From CAYUYM01 sp964449305 (GTDB lineage Bacteria; Bacteroidota; Ignavibacteria; SZUA-365; CAYQST01): a DNA stretch of 18,780 nt. The notes beneath the pieces are model-generated. The model was not told the origin of the DNA and did no database searches. It worked only from the letters and a program-made list of their open reading frames with translations. This document shows positions 7,465 to 13,328 of this stretch, in pieces. The first letter of the stretch is position 1, and the number at the start of each line of letters is the position of its first letter. The stretch is from the NCBI GenBank assembly GCA_964449305.1, contig CAYUYM010000049.1:1-18780 (forward strand), written 5' to 3'. The position numbers and the translations under genes were made by a program.

Positions 7465-8442
7465 ATGACCAATCCTGACAATGAACGCCTGGTCAATTTT
7501 CTCGTCGCGCAGAATCGCCCCGGGCGCCGCTTCACATGGAGCGACGACACCCGCTGGGGTGGCCTCCTCACACCCGGGCCGCTCGACAACCCAGGGAAGT
7601 GCACCGCCGGCCTGCGTGTGGTGCTCTTTGCAAGCTGGGACTTCGGCTACCTTGCACTCGAGACAATGAAGAAGTTCGAGAATGCGAATCCCGGCAGGTT
7701 GAACCTGGTCGGCCTTGTCACCGATGATCCGCTCAATCCCGACGCGCGCATTTCTGTCAGGAAGCGCGTCTGGAATCTGCTCGACATTCCCGAGCGCGTC
7801 CTGAACGAGACGTTCATCATTGAATCCGCGCTCAGTCACGGGACACCGGTCTACACCGGTGAGATCAAGATCGATTCCTTCAGGGAGCAATTGCGGGCCT
7901 GGCAACCCGACGCCATCGTGGTGTGCGTGTTTGGGCAGATCATCGACAGCATCATCCGCGACCTTCCGGGATTCGGCATCTACAACTTTCATCCCTCCGA
8001 TCTCTCGCGGCACCTCGGTGCAGGTCCCTCCCCGTTCACCGACCTCGCCGAGCGGGGAGCTGAAACCACTGTATGGTCCATCCATCACGTGAGTGAGGAG
8101 GTGGATTGCGGCAGGGTCGTCGGACAGTCGCCGGACATCTGTGTGCATGACAGTCACGGAAGGCTTCCCAACGATCCGCTCACCGTGTACCGCAAACTTG
8201 CCGATGCACTGAGCCCGATGGTGTGGATCCTTGCCGAGGAATTGTCGGCACGCTGTGATGCCCGTGTCGCAGGAAGCATCGACGAGCTCGACATCAGATC
8301 GCGCATCCCCGATGCATGGAGGGAGAGGTTCCTTCGTCCAGTCAGCAGCGATCCCTGGACGGATGTGGTTGCGGCGGCCGACGGGTTGCTATTTGAGCGA
8401 GGGGAGGATGAATCTGTGCGTGAGAAACGCACTGATTCCTGA
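7465..8442 (+). CDS. Formyltransferase-fold protein (Fmt/GART N-terminal domain family)
   Basis: 325 residues from ATG 7465, with a purine-rich GAGAG upstream; an earlier in-frame ATG at 7324 would add residues unlike any domain. Residues about 49-215 match the formyl-transferase Rossmann-type domain: LRVVLFASWDFGYLALETM at its start, PDAIVVCVFGQIID, the catalytic N174-F-H176-P-S, and D214 in VDCGRVVG. N, H and D are the three active-site residues of N10-formyl-tetrahydrofolate-dependent enzymes, so it is probably active on an amine. About 48 residues precede the domain, and the C-terminal 110 residues do not resemble the tRNA-binding domain of methionyl-tRNA formyltransferase. A role as Fmt itself is therefore unlikely; formylation of an amino sugar or other small molecule is possible. 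No biosynthetic neighbours identify the substrate. Its last 54 nt overlap the 3' end of the opposite-strand gene. Confidence 0.75.
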   Translation: MTNPDNERLVNFLVAQNRPGRRFTWSDDTRWGGLLTPGPLDNPGKCTAGLRVVLFASWDFGYLALETMKKFENANPGRLNLVGLVTDDPLNPDARISVRKRVWNLLDIPERVLNETFIIESALSHGTPVYTGEIKIDSFREQLRAWQPDAIVVCVFGQIIDSIIRDLPGFGIYNFHPSDLSRHLGAGPSPFTDLAERGAETTVWSIHHVSEEVDCGRVVGQSPDICVHDSHGRLPNDPLTVYRKLADALSPMVWILAEELSARCDARVAGSIDELDIRSRIPDAWRERFLRPVSSDPWTDVVAAADGLLFERGEDESVREKRTDS

Positions 8443-9189
8443 CACACCCAGGGCGGCCGCTGTTCCGGAGTAGAGATCGAGCGCGAGATAGAAATATCGA
8501 AGCGCGATGGCAAACACCGCAACGGTGATGACGCCGGTCACGAGCAGCGATTTCGTCATGGCACGTGAGAATTCGAGACCGTGCACATGGTATGACACTG
8601 TCAGTGTGGCGATGAACATGGCCGGGAAGGCCGAGGCAATCCCCGCGATCTCCGATCCGCCCGCCTTGGCCACCAGCACGGCAAGCGTCACCATGGCCCC
8701 GCCAAAGGCGCTGCGCACCGACATCTGTCGCCATGACGAACGATGGATCGACGGTGGAATGGAACGGATGAGCATCCCCTTTTCCAGCACAACGCCGGCG
8801 AGCACCATGGCCGCTGCATAGATGAGGAGATTGAAAGCGAAGCTGCTCCAGTGGAGCGCGTGAATTGCCAGCGCTCCAAGAAACCATGCGACAAGGGCAC
8901 AGCCGAGCGCCTGGACAAACCCCCTGGGTGCCACCCATGCAAACACGACGAGGAACATGCCGGAAACGGCGATGGCGAGAGGGAACACCGTGGTGCCGGA
9001 TGATGCGATCTGCGGCGACTGCGTGAAGCCGATGAAGAACAGCGAGAGGAGCGCTGTGGACGGAAGCCCGCCAATGAACCCGCCGAACTTGCTGCCGAAG
9101 CGATTCCCCGCGGCCACCGCACCGAGAATCCACAGGCTGCTGACAAGAAAGGTGAGCGCCAGTTGCAGGATGAACAGGGGCGACAGCAT
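8389..9189 (-). CDS. Polytopic inner-membrane protein, possible internal duplication
   Basis: 266 residues from ATG at 9189; GGAGGG lies 6-12 nt upstream on the minus strand, and TAG is at 8391-8389. About eight hydrophobic helices are visible. Two halves share a pattern: the first (about 30-70) reads GNRFGSKFGGFIGGLPSTALLSLF, the second (about 165-200) reads KAGGSEIAGIASAFPAMFIATL, each with small residues and a Pro-small residue step leading into a helix. That resembles the short DUF3147-type membrane proteins present here as a tandem pair, though I cannot confirm it without a search. No transport or enzymatic motif is recognised. It follows the crotonase gene by 13 nt and is probably co-transcribed with it. 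The 3' end overlaps the convergent formyltransferase gene by 54 nt. Confidence 0.75.
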   Translation of the reverse strand: MLSPLFILQLALTFLVSSLWILGAVAAGNRFGSKFGGFIGGLPSTALLSLFFIGFTQSPQIASSGTTVFPLAIAVSGMFLVVFAWVAPRGFVQALGCALVAWFLGALAIHALHWSSFAFNLLIYAAAMVLAGVVLEKGMLIRSIPPSIHRSSWRQMSVRSAFGGAMVTLAVLVAKAGGSEIAGIASAFPAMFIATLTVSYHVHGLEFSRAMTKSLLVTGVITVAVFAIALRYFYLALDLYSGTAAALGVSGISAFLTHRFILPSLK

Positions 9190-9202
9190 GGCCGGCCCTC
9201 CG

Positions 9203-9979
9203 CTACATCCACTCCGGCTTTTCCCTGGTGAGAAAGCACCCGATCCCCTTTCGGAAATCACCGGTGGTGCGGGCGAGGGCGTTGAAGCCGGCGGCATGCG
9301 CGGTGGCCTGCGCAAAGTCCATCCCGCCGGTCTCCACCAGCAGCCGCTTCGTGCAACGCACAGCTTCGGGCGATGCGGCGTGGCGGAAGATCTCCTCCAG
9401 TGCGGACACCGCGGCGTCCAACGCATCGTCGGCCACAACCTGGGTGACGAGGCCCAGCACGCCGGCCTCCGCCGCGGTCAGCGTGCGCCCGGTCAGCAGC
9501 AGATCCCTGGCGCGCCCCTGTCCGACGCGTTCCACCAGCAGACGCGCCACGATGGCAGGCACGAAGCCGATGCGCACCTCGGGGAAACCCAGGATCGCGG
9601 ACTCCGCCGCGATCACGACGTCGCACGCCAGCGCAAGTCCGCAGCCGCCCGCCAGCGCGGGACCGTGGACGCGGGCGATCGTGGGCAGCGGATGGTTGTG
9701 CAGTGTGGTGAACAGGGACGCCAGCATCTGCGAATCCTCCAGGTTGCCGAGCGGGGAGTTGCGGCTGATGTCCTGAAGATACGCGAGATCCGCACCAGCG
9801 GAAAATGCCGGGCCCTCACCGCGCAACACGACGGCGCGTGCCGCAGAGTCGGCTGCTGCGCTGCGCAGGGCGGCGGTCAGCTCGCGCACCAGTGGAGCGT
9901 TGAACGAGTTCCGCTTCTCCGGCCGCGCCAGGGTGATGGTGTGGATGCCGTCGCTGCTGCTGTGGACCGTGGTGCTCAT
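9203..9979 (-). CDS. Enoyl-CoA hydratase/isomerase (crotonase) family protein, LiuC-like
   Basis: 258 residues, typical for the family. The start at 9979 is fixed by a strong GGAGGAG just upstream on the minus strand. Features in order: IHTITLARPEKRNSFN near the N-terminus, the first oxyanion-hole segment SAGADL, the second oxyanion-hole segment AGGCGLALACDVVIAAE, and FPEVRIGFVPAIV with the catalytic Glu. The position of the other catalytic Glu of classical hydratases (Glu144 in rat mitochondrial enzyme, in GGGCEL) is Gly here (GGCGL). Methylglutaconyl-CoA hydratases of leucine catabolism (LiuC type) share both the Gly and the EVRIGxxPA stretch, so that activity is more likely than fatty-acid enoyl-CoA hydration. 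No other leucine-degradation genes are in the window, so the substrate is inference. It leads a two-gene leftward unit with the membrane protein. Confidence 0.88.
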   Translation of the reverse strand: MSTTVHSSSDGIHTITLARPEKRNSFNAPLVRELTAALRSAAADSAARAVVLRGEGPAFSAGADLAYLQDISRNSPLGNLEDSQMLASLFTTLHNHPLPTIARVHGPALAGGCGLALACDVVIAAESAILGFPEVRIGFVPAIVARLLVERVGQGRARDLLLTGRTLTAAEAGVLGLVTQVVADDALDAAVSALEEIFRHAASPEAVRCTKRLLVETGGMDFAQATAHAAGFNALARTTGDFRKGIGCFLTREKPEWM

Positions 9980-10000
9980 GTCTCCTCCAAGTGTTGGACG

Positions 10001-10031
10001 GGAAGCTACACACCTGCGCGCTGCGAGGCAA
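10001..10031 (-). promoter_or_regulatory. Putative Bacteroidota-type promoter for the crotonase gene
   Basis: On the minus strand TTGC (10031-10028), 19 nt, then TAGCTTCC (10008-10001). The pattern fits the TTG/TAnnTTTG sigma consensus in its first half but the last two bases of the -7 box deviate. Transcription would start about 15-20 nt before the start codon, leaving room for the GGAGGAG site. Confidence 0.4.
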
Positions 10032-10070
10032 GCTGCCGACGCCCTTCGCACAGGCCCGCACCGGAGTGCC

Positions 10071-10101
10071 TTTCATTTCAGCCGCCGATTCCGTAATCTT
10101 G
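10071..10101 (+). promoter_or_regulatory. Putative Bacteroidota-type promoter for the gene at 10131
   Basis: TTTC (10071-10074), 19 nt, then TAATCTTG (10094-10101), one mismatch from TAnnTTTG. The box ends 29 nt before the ATG. It lies back to back with the promoter of the divergent crotonase gene. Confidence 0.5.
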
Positions 10102-10130
10102 TTCGCTTGTTTCACAGCCTCGAGCCTGTC

Positions 10131-10853
10131 ATGTCGCTCCGCCGCACGCTTTCCCTCACGCTCATGCTCGCACTCCTTGCCTCCCTGCATGCACAGGCAC
10201 AGAAGACAGCGAAACAGGGAAAATCCGAACTCCAGCCCAACAACGTGTACGAATGCCTGATCGAGAAGACCCTCGGTGGCAACACCGGGGAACACCCGGT
10301 CGAGACGGTCACCTCCATACGCCGCATCACGCTCACCACGGGAGCCGATTCCCCCGCCGGTCTCGCTGTGGAGATGACCGTGTCACGCAACACCACCGGC
10401 GGCTCGGGCGCCGTGCAGACCGACTGGCGTGGCACCTTCCTGCTGAAACGCACGGGCGTCATCACCGACATGAAGCAGATCGAGGGCGAGGGGGTGATGA
10501 ATCCGAAATCAATGGAGGGCTACATCGCACGCAATCTCGCTGCCGTGCTCTTCAACCCCGTCTACGACTTCCGGATGAAGCCTGCGATGAAGATCAGCTT
10601 CCCGCGGAAATCCACAGCCACCTCCAGCGGACAGGCCTTTGTCATGACCACCGATGATCATGCCGCAGAGGAGCAGGGCATGGTGGTGGATCGCACCGGC
10701 ACGGCGGAGTACAACGCTGCGGCGAAGATCTACACATCATGGACGCTTCAGGAAACCTCGCGCATCGCCGTCACCCCCACCGCCACCGAAGAAGGCAGGG
10801 AGGTGATTGTGTCGAACAGCACGTCGGTGAAGGTTTCCAAAAAGGAACGGTGA
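10131..10853 (+). CDS. Secreted protein of unknown function
   Basis: 240 residues from ATG 10131, chosen because it begins a standard signal peptide (MSLRRTLSLTLMLALLASLHAQAQ) and lies about 25 nt after the predicted transcription start. The upstream extension of the frame runs antisense through the crotonase gene and is rejected. After cleavage the mature protein is about 217 residues, hydrophilic and beta-prone, with alternating strands such as RITLTT, LAVEMTVSR and WRGTFLLKRTGVI. No cysteine-rich pattern, lipobox or T9SS C-terminal domain is visible; the C-terminus is simply basic (VKVSKKER). I do not recognise the family. The periplasm is the likeliest location; a role cannot be assigned. 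It faces the OPT transporter tail-to-tail across a 274-nt spacer. Confidence 0.7.
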   Translation: MSLRRTLSLTLMLALLASLHAQAQKTAKQGKSELQPNNVYECLIEKTLGGNTGEHPVETVTSIRRITLTTGADSPAGLAVEMTVSRNTTGGSGAVQTDWRGTFLLKRTGVITDMKQIEGEGVMNPKSMEGYIARNLAAVLFNPVYDFRMKPAMKISFPRKSTATSSGQAFVMTTDDHAAEEQGMVVDRTGTAEYNAAAKIYTSWTLQETSRIAVTPTATEEGREVIVSNSTSVKVSKKER

Positions 10854-10858
10854 GATCG

Positions 10859-10894
10859 GAGACTGTTGACAGCTGACAGCTGACAGTTCAATGG
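10859..10894 (+). repeat. Tandem heptamer repeat (YTGACAG, 3 copies) in a larger element
   Basis: TTGACAG at 10866-10872 is followed by CTGACAG at 10873-10879 and 10880-10886, flanked by GAGACTG before and TTCAATGG after. The head GACTGTTGACA and tail CAATGG recur at 7305-7327. It begins 6 nt after a stop codon between convergent genes. Similar short tandem heptamers are known as a repeat class in several bacteria (for example STRR in cyanobacteria). Confidence 0.65.
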
Positions 10895-10995
10895 GACCGT
10901 GGCCATCACGTTGCCGCGATCACCGAGACTTTTCCAAACCTCCTCCATGTGCCACCTGCTGTGCCGATGATTCTCCTGTGATGAGCAGCGCAAGC

Positions 10996-11023
10996 CCTTC
11001 CGAGGAAGCCAGAGGCCGGAAGG
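10996..11023. terminator. Weak hairpin in the convergent spacer
   Basis: CCTTCCG (10996-11002) can pair with CGGAAGG (11017-11023) around a 14-nt loop. No T-run follows on either strand, so a terminator role for either convergent gene is uncertain. The remainder of 10895-11078 shows no gene, promoter or RNA that I recognise. Confidence 0.2.
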
Positions 11024-11078
11024 ACGGGAATCAATGAAACAACGAATCAGGGAGTCATACCCGAGGTTGAAACTCGTG

Positions 11079-11126
11079 AATTCCTCAATTCCTCAACTCC
11101 TCAGCTCTTGAACTGTTGAGTTGTTG
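11079..11126. repeat. Degenerate period-8 repeat abutting the OPT stop codon
   Basis: Six consecutive octamers: AATTCCTC, AATTCCTC, AACTCCTC, then AGCTCTTG, AACTGTTG, AGTTGTTG. The first two are identical and the series drifts stepwise. CAACTC (11094-11099) and GAGTTG (11118-11123) can pair as a 6-bp stem. The array ends one base before the TAA of the OPT gene (11130-11128). Confidence 0.55.
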
Positions 11127-11127
11127 A

Positions 11128-13107
11128 TTATTCTGTTTTCGCGCGCAGGGAATCCCAGATGATGTAGAGCGCGAGGATCACGAACATGACGATGGACAGC
11201 CACTCGGCGCCGATGCTGCCGCTCCAGTCCCAGTTCCAGTCCTCGTAGTTGATCTTCCAGTACTTGAGGGCTGCGGAGACGACGCCCATGATGGCACCGC
11301 CGGCGATGAGGCCCGAGGCGATGAGTGTTCCCCGTTCGCGGCGGGCCGAGCTCAGGGCCTCGTTCTTCGTGGATTTCGTGACGATGTGGGCGATGAGTCC
11401 GCCGAAGAGCACGGGCGTGTTGAGTTCGAGCGGGATGTACATGCCGAGGGCGAAGGCAAGGGGCGGGATGTGGATCATCTCGAGCGTGAGCGCGATGAGC
11501 GCACCGGCAATGTACAGCACCCAGGGTGCCGGCTGATTGGACATGAGCGGCTCGATCACAGCCGCCATGGCATTGGCCTGCGGGGCCACGATGGCACCCT
11601 CACCCACGAAGCCGTAGGTCTGGTTCAGCAGAAGGATGACCGCGCCCACGGAGGCTGCGGAGAGGATCGTGCCAAGGAACTTCCACTTCTGCTGGTTGCG
11701 CGGTGTGGTCCCGATCCAGTAGCCGATCTTGAGATCCGTGATGAAGCCGCCAGCCATCGAGAGGGCCGTGCACACCACACCGCCGATGATGAGCGCCGAC
11801 ACCATGCCCGATGCACCGCGCAGCCCCACCTGCACCAGGATGAAGGACGAGATGATGAGCGTCATGAGCGTCATTCCCGACACGGGGTTCGTGCCCACGA
11901 TGGCGGTGGCACGCGCGGCCACGGTGGTGAACAGAAACGCGATGATCGCGACGATGAGGAAGCCGGTGATGGCCTGGAGAATGTCGCCTGTGACGAACAA
12001 CCAGAAGAAGACGAACACCGCCAGCAGCGTCGCCACGATGAGCGACACCACCACGGCCATCGGAATGTCGCGGTCGGTCCGCTCACCGCTCTCCGTCACG
12101 CTCTTGTCCTTCTTCCCGAAGATCTCGTTCACCGCCAGCTTGAACGCTCCACCGATGATGGGACTCGATTTGATGATGCCGATGATGCCCGCCATCGCTA
12201 TCCCACCGATGCCGATGTGGCGCACATACTGCGTGAAGATCTGCTGCGCGTTCATCGATCCGATCAGCGCGGTCACGTTCGACCCCATCGGCACAAGCAG
12301 GTCCCTGCCGATGTAGGCGACAAGCGGGACGAGCAGGAACCACGAGAGGAAGGATCCCGCAGCGATGATGGCCGCATATTTCAACCCGATGATGTAGCCG
12401 AGACCGGTGACCGCCGCCAGCACGTTGACGCGGAACTCGATCTTGAACGCACTCGACAGATGCGACAACCCGGGGACGATCTTCGTGGTGAACACCTCCT
12501 TCCACAGGCCGAAAGTGCTGATCATGAAGTCGTACAGACCGCCGACAACCGAGGCCACAAGAAGGATCTTCGCCTGGTTGCCGCCGCCCTCACCCGCAAT
12601 GAGGATCTCCGTGGTGGCTGTCGCCTCCGGGAACGGCAGCTCCCCATGCATCTCGCGCACAAAGTACCGCCGGAACGGGATCAGATACAGGATGCCAAGA
12701 AAGCCTCCGAACATGGATGCAAAAAAGATGTGCCAGAAGTTCACGTCGAGCCGGAGGATGTACAGCGCCGGGATGGTGAAGATGGCGCCGGCCACAATCA
12801 CGCCCGACGAGGCGCCGATGGACTGGATGATCACGTTCTCCGAAAGCGCACCCCGGCGCTTCGTCGCGGCGGAGATGCCGACGGCGATGATGGCGATGGG
12901 GATCGCGGCCTCGAACACCTGGCCGATCTTCAACCCCAGGTAGGCTGCGGCTGCGGAGAACAGGACGGAGAAGAACAACCCCCACGCAACGGAATAGAAG
13001 GTCACCTCGTTTGGTTGCCGGTCCGCCGGCAGCAGTGGGATGTACTTCTCCCCGGGCTGCAACGGCGTATAGGCATTCTTCGGTAGCGAATGGCGGGTCG
13101 TGTCCAT
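11128..13107 (-). CDS. OPT family (oligopeptide transporter) membrane protein
   Basis: 659 residues from ATG 13107, with AGGAG 8-12 nt upstream on the minus strand. The reading frame extends further upstream, but that part overlaps the promoter region and lacks membrane character. A short cytoplasmic N-terminus ends in KYIPLLPADRQPNEVTFYSV, then about 14-16 membrane helices follow to the C-terminus (LSIVMFVILALYIIWDSL). Family-type stretches include YLGLKIGQVFEAAIPIAI near the first helices, FPEATATTEILIAGEGG, GTNPVSGMTLMTLI and MIHIPPLAFALGMYIPLELN. OPT proteins import oligopeptides or metal-chelate complexes, usually with protons; bacterial members mostly have no assigned substrate. It is transcribed alone, divergent from the DUF3160 gene. 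A cytoplasmic basic loop (FGKKDKSVTESGERTDRD) divides the protein near its middle. Length and topology appear complete. Confidence 0.93.
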   Translation of the reverse strand: MDTTRHSLPKNAYTPLQPGEKYIPLLPADRQPNEVTFYSVAWGLFFSVLFSAAAAYLGLKIGQVFEAAIPIAIIAVGISAATKRRGALSENVIIQSIGASSGVIVAGAIFTIPALYILRLDVNFWHIFFASMFGGFLGILYLIPFRRYFVREMHGELPFPEATATTEILIAGEGGGNQAKILLVASVVGGLYDFMISTFGLWKEVFTTKIVPGLSHLSSAFKIEFRVNVLAAVTGLGYIIGLKYAAIIAAGSFLSWFLLVPLVAYIGRDLLVPMGSNVTALIGSMNAQQIFTQYVRHIGIGGIAMAGIIGIIKSSPIIGGAFKLAVNEIFGKKDKSVTESGERTDRDIPMAVVVSLIVATLLAVFVFFWLFVTGDILQAITGFLIVAIIAFLFTTVAARATAIVGTNPVSGMTLMTLIISSFILVQVGLRGASGMVSALIIGGVVCTALSMAGGFITDLKIGYWIGTTPRNQQKWKFLGTILSAASVGAVILLLNQTYGFVGEGAIVAPQANAMAAVIEPLMSNQPAPWVLYIAGALIALTLEMIHIPPLAFALGMYIPLELNTPVLFGGLIAHIVTKSTKNEALSSARRERGTLIASGLIAGGAIMGVVSAALKYWKINYEDWNWDWSGSIGAEWLSIVMFVILALYIIWDSLRAKTE

Positions 13108-13177
13108 GCATACTCCTGAATTGATGGTGCGGAGAGGCGGTCCGGCGGGATGTGGGAAGGGAGAAGCGGACCGATCA

Positions 13178-13208
13178 TGAAAGTAGACAAAAAGGGGGGA
13201 ACCGGCAA
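13178..13208 (-). promoter_or_regulatory. Putative Bacteroidota-type promoter for the OPT gene
   Basis: On the minus strand TTGC (13208-13205), 19 nt, then TACTTTCA (13185-13178). The -7 box keeps TA and TT of TAnnTTTG but ends CA. The untranslated leader would be about 65 nt. A CCCCCCTTTTT tract lies within the spacer. Confidence 0.4.
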
Positions 13209-13257
13209 GTTCACCGTCGGACCCTCCGCCCGATTTTGTGCAGAATCGCGCATTTCC

Positions 13258-13269
13258 GCAAAAATTGCA
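13258..13269. promoter_or_regulatory. Small inverted repeat next to the DUF3160 promoter
   Basis: GCAA-AAAA-TTGC, a 4-bp inverted repeat, ends one base before the TTGA box at 13271. It could be an operator half-site pair or an A-rich upstream element; the repeat is short enough to occur by chance. Confidence 0.2.
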
Positions 13270-13270
13270 T

Positions 13271-13301
13271 TGACATTGCTCCGCCGCACGCGTAGCTTTG
13301 G
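13271..13301 (+). promoter_or_regulatory. Bacteroidota-type promoter for the DUF3160 gene
   Basis: TTGA (13271-13274), 19 nt, then TAGCTTTG (13294-13301), an exact match to the TAnnTTTG -7 box. It predicts transcription starting at about 13305-13309, which places the ATG at 13302 outside the transcript and selects the ATG at 13329. Confidence 0.65.
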
Positions 13302-13328
13302 ATGTTGCACACATCCTTGAGGCCACGT

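Noticed and set aside
8957..10096. 379-codon plus-strand open frame across the crotonase region
   Set aside because: It is antisense to two better genes; the minus strand has oxyanion-hole motifs, membrane helices and ribosome binding sites.
11386..13086. 566-codon plus-strand open frame antisense to the OPT gene
   Set aside because: Its composition (Asp, His, Arg, Glu in runs) is that of a shadow frame; the opposite strand encodes a convincing multi-helix transporter with a good ribosome binding site.
13302..13328. Upstream ATG of the DUF3160 gene
   Set aside because: It directly follows the -7 box and would lie at or before the transcription start; ATG 13329 has a GAGG site and a proper signal peptide.
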